DNA of 64,000 nt from Candidatus Poribacteria bacterium (GTDB lineage: Bacteria; Poribacteria; WGA-4E; WGA-3G): assembly GCA_958295815.1 (NCBI GenBank), contig OY282374.1, forward strand, positions 1-64,000. The letters are read 5' to 3'. The first letter of the stretch is position 1; the number at the start of each line of letters is the position of its first letter. Under the pieces are notes generated by a model. It did not search any database and was not told the origin of the DNA. It saw nothing but the letters and a program-made list of their open reading frames with translations. Shown here piece by piece: positions 44,278 to 53,146 of the stretch. The position numbers and the translations under genes are program-made.

Positions 44278-44304
44278 CATGGAATGCGTGTATGGCATTC
44301 CATG
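44278..44304 (+). promoter_or_regulatory. Hairpin directly upstream of rpmI
   Basis: CATGGAATGC (44278-44287) and GCATTCCATG (44295-44304) form a perfect 10-bp stem with a 7-base loop, about 17 bases before the AAGGA of rpmI. Confidence 0.5.
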
Positions 44305-44333
44305 GGGTCACGATGCTTTTCAAGGATATTTTG

Positions 44334-44528
44334 ATGCCAAAAATTAAAACGCATAAAGGCGCGGCGAAACGTTTCAAATTCACCGGAAAAGGCAAAATCC
44401 GCCGGAATCGCGCTTATGCTGGACACTTGTTCCTCTCAAAGTCAGCGAAGCAGAAGCGTAGGTTGCGACAAGCGACTTTAGTCGATCCGAGCAATGAGAA
44501 ACGCTTGAAACGTCTAATTCATCAGTAG
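44334..44528 (+). CDS. rpmI: 50S ribosomal protein L35
   Basis: A 64-residue basic protein of the large subunit. It starts MPKIKTHKGAAKRFKFTGKG, the family's standard N-terminus, so the upstream extension of the frame to 44229 is rejected. AAGGA lies about eight bases before the ATG. SKSAKQKRRLRQATLV toward the end is also typical. It lies between infC and rplT. Confidence 0.97.
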   Translation: MPKIKTHKGAAKRFKFTGKGKIRRNRAYAGHLFLSKSAKQKRRLRQATLVDPSNEKRLKRLIHQ

Positions 44529-44632
44529 AAATCGATGCCCGGACACCTATTGTACGATGATTCACCCCCGGGCAAAATAGTGGACGCGAACGTCGCGAAT
44601 ATTGACGCTCGCGATAGGAGTTTTATTTAAAA

Positions 44633-44980
44633 ATGGCACGAGTAAAAACAGGGAGTGTTCGACGCAAACGGCGCAGCCGCATACTCAAGCATTCCAAAGG
44701 TTACCGTGGCGGCAGGAACAACCTTAAGCGCACCGCTATGGAGGCGGTCGAGAAGGGATGGAACCACGCCTATGTGCATCGACGCACACGGAAACGCGAT
44801 TTTCGGCGTCTTTGGATCGCAAGAATTAACGCCGCCGCCAGATTGCACGGACTCTCATACAGCCGATTCATACACGGACTCAAAACCGCTGGGATTGAAT
44901 TGGATCGAAAGGTTCTCGCCGACATCGCTGTTAATGATGAAGCCGGTTTTGGACAACTTGTCTCCCTCGCAAAGGGATAA
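44633..44980 (+). CDS. rplT: 50S ribosomal protein L20
   Basis: A 115-residue rRNA-binding assembly protein. The whole length fits the family: [20 protein letters not shown] at the start, [28 protein letters not shown] in the middle and [20 protein letters not shown] after it. GGAG precedes the ATG. L20 commonly represses its own operon, for which the hairpins ahead of rpmI are candidates. Confidence 0.98.
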   Translation: MARVKTGSVRRKRRSRILKHSKGYRGGRNNLKRTAMEAVEKGWNHAYVHRRTRKRDFRRLWIARINAAARLHGLSYSRFIHGLKTAGIELDRKVLADIAVNDEAGFGQLVSLAKG

Positions 44981-45037
44981 ACGGATGCACTGTCGGTGCA
45001 TTTCGCATTAAAGGCTATGAAGGGACACACGTAAGCG

Positions 45038-45260
45038 ATTGAGACCTCTCAACCCAGAGAAACTGCGTCATCGGTTGGAAGCGCGGTTTTGAGAGCAACT
45101 GCTGAATTTCATCCTGGAGCCGTTAAAAAATAAATAATAAAGCGGGCAGATTTTTTCAATCTGTCAAGCGGGGTGGTACCGCGGAAGTAGATGCCTATTG
45201 CTTTCGTCCCCATAAAGAAATTAACTTTATGGAGCGAAGTGATAGGCGTTTTTGTTTATT
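45038..45260 (+). ncRNA. T-box riboswitch, tRNA-Phe responsive
   Basis: The segment carries the hallmark T-box sequence GGGTGGTACCGCG (45171-45183). Stem I precedes it, with a specifier-loop pattern TGAATTTCATCCTGGAGC in which the likely specifier codon is TTC (45108-45110), i.e. Phe, matching the pheS gene downstream. After the T-box come a long terminator stem (45192-45248) and a T-tract (45248-45254); the T-box element overlaps the competing antiterminator region. Uncharged tRNA-Phe would stabilise the antiterminator and turn pheST on. Confidence 0.93.
45192..45254 (+). terminator. Regulated terminator of the pheS T-box
   Basis: GCCTATTGCTTTCG pairs with CGAAGTGATAGGC, extended by CCATAAAG/CTTTATGG, with a short loop and a run of T after the stem. 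It is the terminator half of the T-box switch. Confidence 0.88.
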
Positions 45261-45294
45261 CAGGTCGCTCCTACAGAAGTAAATAGAGGTAAAT

Positions 45295-46311
45295 ATGAAG
45301 GCAGAATTAGAAGCAATAAAGACAGAAGCACTTCAAGCTCTGAAAGAAATTGAAACGCTGGACGCACTTGAATCACTCAGAATTACCTATTTTGGGCGGC
45401 GCGGAAAATTGACGGATGTTATGAAGGGCATGGGCAAACTTTCTAAAGAAGAACGTCCAGCGATGGGTAAACTCTCCAATGAGGTGCGAGCCACACTTAC
45501 AGAAGCGTTTGAGGACCTAACAGAGAAACTGCAGAGCCAGCAGCGGGAGCAGCAACTTGAGACAGAGGCTATTGACATCACCCTCCCTGGACGGAAGCCT
45601 GCTTACGGCAAAGCACATCCAGTGATGCAGATCATGGAACGCATTGAGGCGATTTTCGGACAGATGGGGTTTGAAGTGGTGACGGGACCGGACGTTGAGA
45701 CGGAGTATTACAATTTTGATGCACTGAATACGCCTTCGGATCATCCCGCTCGCGACTTACATGATACCTTTTACCTAACGGATGGTCATCTTTTACGGAC
45801 GCATACGTCCCCTGTTCAGATTCGCACAATGGAAAATCAGCAACCGCCAGTCCGTATTATCGTGCCAGGGAAATGCTATCGGGTTGATTACGATGTCTCG
45901 CATACACCGATGTTCCATCAGGTGGAGGGACTCCTCGTCGATAAGCACGCCACTTTTAGCGAACTCAAAGGTATTTTGACTTCATTTGCTCGGCAGATGT
46001 TCGGTGACCAGACGCAGATGCGTTTCCGTCCCCATTACTTCCCTTTTACAGAACCGAGTGCGGAGGTCGATATTTCCTGCGCTGTTTGTCAGGGGAAGGG
46101 ATGCAGGAGTTGTGGCAACACAGGATGGGTTGAGATCCTTGGCGCGGGTGCTGTGGATCCGGCGGTATTTGAGGCTGTGAACTATGATCCGGACGAAGTT
46201 ACAGGATTTGCTTTCGGCATGGGAGTAGAGCGGATTGCGAATCTCCAGTTCAGTATCCCCGATATCCGTACCTTTTATGAGAACGATCTGCGTTTCCTAC
46301 GCCAGTTTTAA
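45295..46311 (+). CDS. pheS: Phenylalanine-tRNA ligase alpha subunit
   Basis: A 338-residue class II synthetase subunit that attaches Phe to its tRNA as part of an (alpha-beta)2 enzyme. An N-terminal coiled coil (about 1-85) binds tRNA. The catalytic core shows ETEYYNFDALNTPSDHPARD (motif 2 region, about 136-155), HTSPVQIRTM, FHQVEGLLVD (about 205-214), FPFTEPSAEVDISC (about 248-261) and GFAFGMGVERIANL (motif 3). A CxxC-GxGC-xxC insert (CAVCQGKGCRSCGNTGW) is intact, as in many bacteria. AGAGGT precedes the ATG. It is under T-box control. Confidence 0.98.
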   Translation: MKAELEAIKTEALQALKEIETLDALESLRITYFGRRGKLTDVMKGMGKLSKEERPAMGKLSNEVRATLTEAFEDLTEKLQSQQREQQLETEAIDITLPGRKPAYGKAHPVMQIMERIEAIFGQMGFEVVTGPDVETEYYNFDALNTPSDHPARDLHDTFYLTDGHLLRTHTSPVQIRTMENQQPPVRIIVPGKCYRVDYDVSHTPMFHQVEGLLVDKHATFSELKGILTSFARQMFGDQTQMRFRPHYFPFTEPSAEVDISCAVCQGKGCRSCGNTGWVEILGAGAVDPAVFEAVNYDPDEVTGFAFGMGVERIANLQFSIPDIRTFYENDLRFLRQF

Positions 46312-46325
46312 AAGTAGTATTCACT

Positions 46326-46404
46326 CTTGTGGAGGGGGTTTGTAACCCCGCTGCTTATCTCAAAGTGTTTCGTCTTGTGGGAGGGGTTTGTAACCCTGAT
46401 GCTT
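46326..46404. repeat. Two copies of a palindromic GTTTGTAAC repeat
   Basis: CTTGTGGAGGGGGTTTGTAACCCC... (from 46326) and CTTGTGGGAGGGGTTTGTAA... (from 46374) are near-identical 31-base units 48 bases apart. Each holds the palindrome GGGGTTTGTAACCCC or a one-base variant. They fill the gap between pheS and pheT. Confidence 0.8.
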
Positions 46405-46425
46405 TATGTGCAAAGGACTTAATAG

Positions 46426-48822
46426 ATGAATGTAACCTTAAATTGGCTTAAAACCTACATTGATTTTGAATTTTCTCCAAGCGAGCTCTCCGATCGGTTG
46501 ACGATGTTGGGCGTTGAAGTTGAAACTATCAAACAACTCGGCACTGGGTTAGAGGGGGTAGTCGTTGGTAAAGTCACCGATGTGAGACCGCACCCAAACG
46601 CTGATAAACTGGTTCTCTGTCAGGTGGAGGTCGGCGAGGCGGAACCCCTCCAGATTGTCTGTGGAGCACCGAATGTCCGAGAGAGTATGTTCGCACCCGT
46701 CGCCACAATCGGCGCGACCTTACCTATTGGTTTGACGATCAAATCTGCCAAATTGCGAGGCGAAGTCTCACACGGAATGCTCTGCTCTGAAAAAGAGTTG
46801 GGGTTCTCTGAGGATGCCGCAGGTCTAATGGAGCTACCCACTGATATATCCCTCGGCACACCGCTCCGAGAGGCTCTCGGATTGGATGATGTCATGTTTG
46901 AACTTGAAGTTACACCAAATCGTCCGGATTGTCTGAGTCTTATCGGTGTCGCTCGCGAGATCCGTGCAGAAACGGGGAATCCTTTAAAACTACCTGCCGT
47001 TGACTTAGAGGAGAGCGAAACCGATATCGGAGGTCTGACTTCTGTAACAATTGATGCCCCGGATCTCTGCCCGCGTTATGCTGCTCGTATGATTCAAGGT
47101 GTTAAAGTGGCGGAATCGCCAGCGTGGCTGCAACAGCGGCTTGAGTCTGTCGGTGTTGGCGTTATCAATAACATTGTTGATGTCACTAACTTTGTCTTAA
47201 TGGAATATGGGCAGCCACTCCACGCTTTCGATTATCACAAACTGGCAGAGAACCGTATCGTTGTGCGGCGTGCGGCGGATGGTGAAGCGTTGACGACCCT
47301 TGACGAAGTTGCGCGCGAACTGACCACTGATATGCTCGTTATTGCCGATGCTGAAAAGCCTGTCGCACTCGCTGGCATTATGGGTGGATATGATTCCGAG
47401 ATCACAGAAACGACGTGTGATGTGTTGTTGGAGAGTGCTTATTTTAATCCGTCGAGTGTTCGTGCGACCGCAAAGGCGTTGGGTGTAGGCACAGAAGCCT
47501 CTTATAGGTTTGAACGCGGTGCCGATCCGGGAGCGGTTCTCGCTGCACTTGATCGCGCTGCACAACTCATCGCTGAATTAGCGGGTGGGACTGTCTGTGA
47601 AGGCACTGTTGATGTTTATCCGGGGCAACAGCCCTTGCGCGAGATTCAACTCCGTCCGAACCGCGTCAATTTCATATTGGGAATTGAACTTGAGGCGACA
47701 GAGATGGAACAGATTTTGAGTCGTCTTGGTTTTGATGTAGAAGCGTCTGGGGATACTTATCAAGTCACCGTGCCGACATTTAGATCTGACATTACCCGTG
47801 AAATTGACCTCATTGAAGAGATCGCACGGGTCTACGGCTACGATAATATTCCGACGACCTTGCCCAAAGGTGATATTCCTGTACCAGCACCAGACCCGAA
47901 GGTGGAGGTTCGCAAGTCCGTAAAGCGTTTTCTCCTTGCTGCGGGTATGATGGAAGCCATAAACTATAGTTTTTGTGATCCCAATTGCTTTGAGAAGATC
48001 CGTTTAGCATCGGACAGTCCGCTACGCGATGCCCTGCCGTTACAAAATCCGTTGAGTCCAGAAATGTCGGTACTCCGCACAAGCCTTATACCGGGACTCC
48101 TCGAAAACACGCAGCATAATCGGAATCACCAAATCAACACTATCGCACTCTTTGAGATAGGGGGCGTTTTTGTTCGGGAAGGTGATCAGAAAGAGCCAGA
48201 ACGGATTGCGGGTGTTCTCGCCGGACAGATTGGCGATGGGATCTATGGCAACCCGTATCGAAACCCCGATTTCTTCGACATCAAGGGACTGGTGGAAGGA
48301 ATGCTTGAGACGTGCGGTATTACCAAATACACCTTGCAGAAAACCGATGTGCCAACCTTCCATCCGGGACGCAACGCCGCGGTGTTATTAGCGGAGACAC
48401 AGGTCGGAACCTTCGGAGAAGTACATCCAGAGGTGCTCGAAAATTACGATCTGCCGTATAAAGCGTATCTCTTTGAGCTTGACCTTGAGGCGTTAGTGGA
48501 TGCCGCTGTGTTTGCTAAACACTTTGAGCCGATCCCAATCTATCCAAAGGTTGAACGCGATCTCGCCATTGTCGTGGATAAAGCGGTGTTGTCAGATATG
48601 CCGACAGAACGTATCTACAAAACTGGAGGAGAGTGGGTGGAATCGGTTCGCCTGTTTGATGTTTATGAGGGTGAGCAGGTTCCAGAAGGCAAAAAGAGTC
48701 TTGCCTACACCATCGTTTATCACTCTGCAACCGAGACCTTGACGGACAAAGCTGTGAATGCCCTTCACGAGCGGGTTGTTAAACACCTCCACCAAGAACT
48801 CGGGGCGGAGTTACGGATGTAG
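46426..48822 (+). CDS. pheT: Phenylalanine-tRNA ligase beta subunit
   Basis: A 798-residue subunit. In order: tRNA-binding OB-fold domain (about 39-150; KVTDVRPHPNADKLVLCQVE), B3/B4 editing domain (about 210-390; VVDVTNFVLMEYGQPLHAFD), B5 domain (about 400-480; FRSDITREIDLIEEIARVYG), a catalytic-like domain, and a C-terminal FDX-ACB anticodon-binding domain (about 705-798; PIPIYPKVERDLAIVVD). Full length for bacteria. AAAGGAC precedes the ATG. It shares a transcript with pheS. Confidence 0.98.
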   Translation: MNVTLNWLKTYIDFEFSPSELSDRLTMLGVEVETIKQLGTGLEGVVVGKVTDVRPHPNADKLVLCQVEVGEAEPLQIVCGAPNVRESMFAPVATIGATLPIGLTIKSAKLRGEVSHGMLCSEKELGFSEDAAGLMELPTDISLGTPLREALGLDDVMFELEVTPNRPDCLSLIGVAREIRAETGNPLKLPAVDLEESETDIGGLTSVTIDAPDLCPRYAARMIQGVKVAESPAWLQQRLESVGVGVINNIVDVTNFVLMEYGQPLHAFDYHKLAENRIVVRRAADGEALTTLDEVARELTTDMLVIADAEKPVALAGIMGGYDSEITETTCDVLLESAYFNPSSVRATAKALGVGTEASYRFERGADPGAVLAALDRAAQLIAELAGGTVCEGTVDVYPGQQPLREIQLRPNRVNFILGIELEATEMEQILSRLGFDVEASGDTYQVTVPTFRSDITREIDLIEEIARVYGYDNIPTTLPKGDIPVPAPDPKVEVRKSVKRFLLAAGMMEAINYSFCDPNCFEKIRLASDSPLRDALPLQNPLSPEMSVLRTSLIPGLLENTQHNRNHQINTIALFEIGGVFVREGDQKEPERIAGVLAGQIGDGIYGNPYRNPDFFDIKGLVEGMLETCGITKYTLQKTDVPTFHPGRNAAVLLAETQVGTFGEVHPEVLENYDLPYKAYLFELDLEALVDAAVFAKHFEPIPIYPKVERDLAIVVDKAVLSDMPTERIYKTGGEWVESVRLFDVYEGEQVPEGKKSLAYTIVYHSATETLTDKAVNALHERVVKHLHQELGAELRM

Positions 48823-48832
48823 GGTCGAGGTT

Positions 48833-49543
48833 ATGCAGGCACATCGCATAAGAAACTTATTTGCAGCCATCGCGCGTTACTACGATTTTCTCAACTCACT
48901 GTTAAGTCTCAGACGCGACAGGAGTTGGCGTCGCGAGACGGTCAAAGCGAGCAATGTTGAACCGAAAAGCAAGGTGTTAGATGTCTGCACCGGCACGGGT
49001 GAACTTGCCCTCGCCTATGCGGATAAAATTTCGGCACAAGGCTTCGTTATCGGTTCAGACTTCTGCTTTGAGATGTTGGTGATTGGCGATCAGAAGGTGG
49101 AACGGCGCGGTCGAAATGTGGGGACAAGTTTCCTTACAGCGGATACCCTTACCCTTCCTTTTCTGGACGATACCTTTGACGTTGTCTCCGTCGGTTTCGG
49201 GATTCGGAACGTTTCGGATTTAGAGATGGGGATACGCGAGATGGCGCGCGTTGCTGCGCCGGGGGGCAGGGTCGTTATCTTGGAGTTTACGCAACCTGTG
49301 AATCCGCTATTTCGAGGTTTCTACTATTTCTATTTCACAAAGATCCTACCTTTCATCGGGAACCGTATTTCTGGAAGCGACGACGATGCGTACGGGTATC
49401 TTCCACGTTCTGTTATGAAGTTCCCGAATTGCGATGCTTTGAAAGGCGTTATGGAGCAGTGCGGACTGACAGATGTGCAGTTTTATCGAAAGACGTTCGG
49501 TATCGTTGCGATTCACGTTGGCAAGAAGCCAATAACTGTTTGA
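48833..49543 (+). CDS. menG: UbiE/MenG-type methyltransferase
   Basis: A 236-residue SAM-dependent C-methyltransferase for the last step of menaquinone (or ubiquinone) synthesis. Motifs: VLDVCTGTGELALAYADK (motif I, about 45-62), DDTFDVVSVGFGIRNVSDLE (about 112-131) and PGGRVVILEFTQP (about 144-156), followed by the family's FYYFYFTKILPFIG and YGYLPRSVMKFP. The start is the ATG at 48833, ten bases after the pheT stop. The presence of a MqnP-like prenyltransferase at 54636 favours menaquinone. Confidence 0.9.
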   Translation: MQAHRIRNLFAAIARYYDFLNSLLSLRRDRSWRRETVKASNVEPKSKVLDVCTGTGELALAYADKISAQGFVIGSDFCFEMLVIGDQKVERRGRNVGTSFLTADTLTLPFLDDTFDVVSVGFGIRNVSDLEMGIREMARVAAPGGRVVILEFTQPVNPLFRGFYYFYFTKILPFIGNRISGSDDDAYGYLPRSVMKFPNCDALKGVMEQCGLTDVQFYRKTFGIVAIHVGKKPITV

Positions 49544-49571
49544 TGTAATTTTGGAAGTGTTGGTATCGTTT

Positions 49572-50507
49572 TCAGCTGCTCTTGTTAACCAACCGTTCCA
49601 CGTGCGCGACGACCGATTCGGACAGCCCTTCTAAACTGTATCCACCTTCCAAGGCAGAAATGACGCGTCCGTCGGCGAACTCAAGAATCAAGTCTGTGAG
49701 TGTAGAAAATCCGGTCGCGGTCAACTCTGTTCCTGCGAGCGGATCGAGGTAGTGGGCGTCAAATCCTGCCGAAATTAATATAAATTCCGGTGAGAAATCT
49801 TGCAATGCAGGAATGAGTACCTCCGTGAAAACCGAGATGTATTCGCTATCTCCACTTCCCGCAGGCATTGGCACATTTAGCGTCGTACCGCGTGCTTTTC
49901 CGCTGCCGCGTTCGTAACTTGAACCGGTACCGGGGTAGAGCGGCGATTGGTGGATAGAGAAGAAAAAGACGGATTCATCTTCGTAGAAGATGTCTTGTGT
50001 GCCGTTGCCGTGATGGACATCCCAGTCGACTATTGCGACCTTTCCAACCCCATGTTCTCGCTGAAGATAACGGGCAGCAATGGCGATATTGTTGAATAGG
50101 CAAAATCCCATGCTCCGATTGGGTGTCGCATGATGTCCCGGTGGACGTACCATAGCGAAGGCGTTTTTTACTGCTTCGGTTACAACGGCGTCTGCTGCAC
50201 GTAGCACACCGCCTGTTGAGAGCAACGCGATGTCATACGAAGCCTTCACGACAGATGTATCGTAGGTGAGCGGAATTTCTGCGTCACAGTGTTGCTTGAT
50301 GTATTCAGGATAGGTAGATTCGTGTGCGTAGCAAATTTGTGCTGTGGTTGCTGGTGTTGCTTCAATCGGGTGTAGCTGCTCCCAGATGTCGCTTTGCTGA
50401 AGTGCCGCTAAACTTGCACGCAATCGGTCGGGTCGTTCTGGATGGTTCGGACCCGTGTCGTGATTAAGATAGTCTGGGTGATAGACGAAACCTGTTTTTT
50501 GTGTCAT
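49572..50507 (-). CDS. Histone deacetylase superfamily protein
   Basis: A 311-residue zinc amidohydrolase of the HDAC/acetoin-utilisation (AcuC-like) family. The site residues are all visible: RPPGHHATP (tandem His), GFCLFNNIAIAA, IVDWDVHHGNGTQ (Asp and His ligands, about 163-175) and ILISAGFDAHYLDPL (second Asp ligand). In bacteria such enzymes deacetylate proteins, polyamines or small molecules; the substrate is unknown. The longer frame to 50621 is rejected because AAGGAAA precedes the ATG at 50507 and a good promoter lies at 50538-50566. Confidence 0.94.
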   Translation of the reverse strand: MTQKTGFVYHPDYLNHDTGPNHPERPDRLRASLAALQQSDIWEQLHPIEATPATTAQICYAHESTYPEYIKQHCDAEIPLTYDTSVVKASYDIALLSTGGVLRAADAVVTEAVKNAFAMVRPPGHHATPNRSMGFCLFNNIAIAARYLQREHGVGKVAIVDWDVHHGNGTQDIFYEDESVFFFSIHQSPLYPGTGSSYERGSGKARGTTLNVPMPAGSGDSEYISVFTEVLIPALQDFSPEFILISAGFDAHYLDPLAGTELTATGFSTLTDLILEFADGRVISALEGGYSLEGLSESVVAHVERLVNKSS

Positions 50508-50537
50508 ATATTTTTCCTTTCCATCAGTGTTGCTTAA

Positions 50538-50566
50538 ATAATATATTGTGGCGCGAGATAAATCAA
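50538..50566 (-). promoter_or_regulatory. Candidate sigma-A promoter of the deacetylase gene
   Basis: On the minus strand TTGATT (50566-50561) and TATTAT (50543-50538) are 17 bases apart; start near 50531, leader about 24 bases. Confidence 0.5.
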
Positions 50567-50630
50567 CTGAAAATAGTAAGCGGAGTTTCTCGCTTTGAAC
50601 CGTCTTGTAGTTTTGGGACATTCAAGAAAA

Positions 50631-52124
50631 ATGCATACAGAGACTTCTCATTTAGTAGACCCTAATATCGGACAGGTTTTTACGCCGTTGAAATGGGCGG
50701 AGTGGCTCATCAATAGATGGGGTGTCTTTGATGCATGGATCGATGATGCGCATGTCTGTGATCCAACTGCAGGACAGGCGGTATTTGCACTCGCAATGCT
50801 CCATATTGCCAGACGAAGGGGTATTCCGATTACCCGTGAGCGTCTGTTACGCCTGACACTCATTGAGGTAGTTCCCTCGCATCTTGAGTGGTTTAAGGAA
50901 GAAGTCAAGCGAGAATTTGGGGTTGATTTCCCAGATTCGCAGATTTTCTGCCAAGATGTTATCACGGAGACACATGCCGGAAAATACGACATTCTTATCG
51001 GAAACCCGCCATGGGCTAACTTCAGCGATTTACCCACCGCTTACAAAGAGCAACTAAAACCGTTCTTTATTGAAGAGGGGCTTGTGCCGGATAAACAGAA
51101 AATGCTCTTAGGTTCCTCACGAGTTGATATCGCTGCACTTGTGCTAAAGGTTGTTTTGGGGAAATTGCTCAAGAAGAATGGGATCGGGTACTTCTATCTC
51201 CCGACGTCCCTCTTTTTTGGCGATGGTGCACATAGCGGATTTAGAAGTTATAAGGCGGGATCTACTCGTGATTTTGCTGTTGATACTGTCTATGAATTTT
51301 CGTCCACTAAGGTGTTTGAAGGTGTGGGTACATCTTACTGTTGTGCGAGGTTTCGAGGTGATACACAACAGAATTTCCCTGTTCCATATTTTAAAGAGTT
51401 AGGTAGAGAGTGGGTTGAACATAAGGCACTGCCGTTCAAAGATCCCACCGATCCGTGGCGAGTTGTACGGGATCTTGATGAGCTGAAGGTGGGTACAACA
51501 CTTGAGGTGAAGCTATCACCGGAACAAGCACCTCGGCAGGGCGTGAATACGTGTGGGGCGAATAGGGTTTTTATCTTTGATCAGAAACCTCCACATCTCC
51601 CAGATGAATTTCTATATCCACTCGCAACAAAGGAACTCTGGCGACAAGGAGCAGCACAAGCGCACAAATGGATCCTTCTGCCATATCATCAGCAGACGGG
51701 AAAACCGCTTACATGGTATCAGATTGAACAGAGTCCTGCTTTAAGGAACTACCTTCAGAGTGTTCAAGATGTCCTGCAAGTGCGAAAAGGGACGCTTCTA
51801 CGGGCTGCCCTGAAGAGAGGAAATTGGTGGGCATTACTCGGTGTTGGTCCCTATTCATTCGCGCCGTTCAAGGTAATTTGGGAGGCTTATGGGAAAAACC
51901 GGTTCAATCCGATCGTGTTGGGCAATGTAGAAGGACAGGTGTGGCAGGGCAATCAAGCCATGCACGCATTTATTCCGTGCTGGTCTGAACGTGATGCTCA
52001 ACGGATTAAGACTGCACTTGAGAATCCAGCAATTCCGGTTTTGTTGCGGCAACTCAATGGTGCCGGGAAGTGCAATTGGGCGCAACCCGGCAAGATTAAG
52101 AAAATCCTGGGGTTAATCTCATAA
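50631..52124 (+). CDS. Solitary N6-adenine DNA methyltransferase-like protein
   Basis: A protein of 497 residues with a SAM-dependent N6-adenine methylase core: VFTPLKWAEWLI and VCDPTAGQAVFALAML (motif I, about 38-53), ENPPW-type motif IV as IGNPPWANF (about 123-131), and an F/YLPTSLFF segment (about 189-196). The C-terminal half (about 280-497) is probably a target-recognition domain in the style of Eco57I/TaqI-like enzymes. No restriction endonuclease gene is adjacent. Start choice is uncertain: ATG 50631 has a weak upstream signal, while a TTG at 50595 has GCGGAG nine bases before it and would add 12 residues. Confidence 0.85.
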   Translation: MHTETSHLVDPNIGQVFTPLKWAEWLINRWGVFDAWIDDAHVCDPTAGQAVFALAMLHIARRRGIPITRERLLRLTLIEVVPSHLEWFKEEVKREFGVDFPDSQIFCQDVITETHAGKYDILIGNPPWANFSDLPTAYKEQLKPFFIEEGLVPDKQKMLLGSSRVDIAALVLKVVLGKLLKKNGIGYFYLPTSLFFGDGAHSGFRSYKAGSTRDFAVDTVYEFSSTKVFEGVGTSYCCARFRGDTQQNFPVPYFKELGREWVEHKALPFKDPTDPWRVVRDLDELKVGTTLEVKLSPEQAPRQGVNTCGANRVFIFDQKPPHLPDEFLYPLATKELWRQGAAQAHKWILLPYHQQTGKPLTWYQIEQSPALRNYLQSVQDVLQVRKGTLLRAALKRGNWWALLGVGPYSFAPFKVIWEAYGKNRFNPIVLGNVEGQVWQGNQAMHAFIPCWSERDAQRIKTALENPAIPVLLRQLNGAGKCNWAQPGKIKKILGLIS

Positions 52125-52151
52125 GGACGGTTTTGTTGGTTGTCACTGCCA

Positions 52152-52176
52152 CTTGCGAGGTTTTCAACCTCGCAAG
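52152..52176. terminator. Perfect 11-bp hairpin between convergent genes
   Basis: CTTGCGAGGTT (52152-52162) and AACCTCGCAAG (52166-52176) are perfectly complementary around a TTC loop. It lies between the ends of the methylase and LamG genes and may stop transcription from both sides, though T-tracts are poor. Its GGTT-AACC core matches other palindromic repeats here. Confidence 0.55.
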
Positions 52177-52198
52177 CGAGGAGAGTTGGGTGATGAGA

Positions 52199-52969
52199 TT
52201 ATCGGGCGGCTTTCATTCTTGCCCACGTGGTCGCTAATTTCCCTTCGGGTTCAACGTCGAAAGCATCAGCCCAACCGTTCAGTAACTGCTGAACTTCGTC
52301 CTGCTCAAGAGCACGGCTGAGGATAACAACCTCGTCAATACCGCCAGTGAACTGTTCCGGTCCGAATTTGAGCTGCAACGTTTCCCCTGGGGTGACATCT
52401 CCGTTCCATTCTGGCTTCCACGCGGCTTTGTCTGCTGACAATGCGCCTTGTTTACTTTCAGGTTCGCCGTCAACATACATCTCAACAATTGTGCCGTCAT
52501 AAGTTCCTGCAAGGTGGTACCACTTGCCTTGTTCCAATTCTGTCTTTCCGTAAAATCCAGGGGTGATACCTGCAGTTGTCCAGACTCTGAACGAAAAACC
52601 ATCAGGAATGGGTTCACCAGCAGACTGGTCTTCTAACAGATAGGCACCATTTTTCCGTACACCGGTGTCTGAATCGGCATCGACTCGGAACCAAGCGGCT
52701 ACTGTCAATCCTTCTTTGACGGTCCCCAGGCTTTTTGATTCTGGAACATCAATGCTGCCGCCTCCACCAGCGACGACTGCTTTACCAAATTTACCGTCTT
52801 CAAACTTAAAATTTCCGTTAATTTTACCATCGTTGCCGTTGTCAGTTGCGTCTTTAACGTCGCCTTCAAAGAGCCATACGCCAACGATGGCTTCATCATC
52901 TTCTTCTAGTCCGAATGAGATAGCGCAAAGACATAAGAGCAATGCGATACTTACGCTTACCAATTTCAT
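52199..52969 (-). CDS. Secreted LamG/concanavalin A-like domain protein
   Basis: A 256-residue secreted protein. Signal peptide at about 1-20 (LLLCLCAISFG). The rest is a jelly-roll LamG-like domain: EAIVGVWLFEGDVKDATDNG (about 26-45), LTVAAWFRVDADSD (about 88-101), GKWYHLAGTYDGTIVEMYVD (about 147-166) and FTGGIDEVVILSRALEQDE (about 206-224). Such domains bind sugars or proteins outside the cell. GGAGGAAA precedes the ATG. It has its own strong promoter. Confidence 0.92.
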   Translation of the reverse strand: MKLVSVSIALLLCLCAISFGLEEDDEAIVGVWLFEGDVKDATDNGNDGKINGNFKFEDGKFGKAVVAGGGGSIDVPESKSLGTVKEGLTVAAWFRVDADSDTGVRKNGAYLLEDQSAGEPIPDGFSFRVWTTAGITPGFYGKTELEQGKWYHLAGTYDGTIVEMYVDGEPESKQGALSADKAAWKPEWNGDVTPGETLQLKFGPEQFTGGIDEVVILSRALEQDEVQQLLNGWADAFDVEPEGKLATTWARMKAAR

Positions 52970-53068
52970 TCAAATTTCCTCCAAAATGTCCACGGTCTTA
53001 TTGGACACAAGTGTTAATGGCAAAATGCCAAAATATCGGATTTCCTTGTATCTGTTTTATATTCAGGT

Positions 53069-53097
53069 ATTATATCACACTTTCAGCTGTTTGACAA
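53069..53097 (-). promoter_or_regulatory. Sigma-A promoter of the LamG gene
   Basis: On the minus strand TTGTCA (53097-53092) and a perfect TATAAT (53074-53069) are 17 bases apart; start near 53062, leader about 93 bases. Confidence 0.6.
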
Positions 53098-53105
53098 AAG
53101 CATTT

Positions 53106-53146
53106 GGGTTATGGGTTGTGGGTTATAAGTTATAAGTTATAAGTTA
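53106..53146. repeat. GGGTTA / AGTTATA micro-repeats
   Basis: GGGTTATGGGTTGTGGGTTA passes into three AGTTATA heptamers in tandem. It lies between the divergent promoters of the LamG and DUF2088 genes and resembles the repeat at 12296-12326. Confidence 0.75.
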
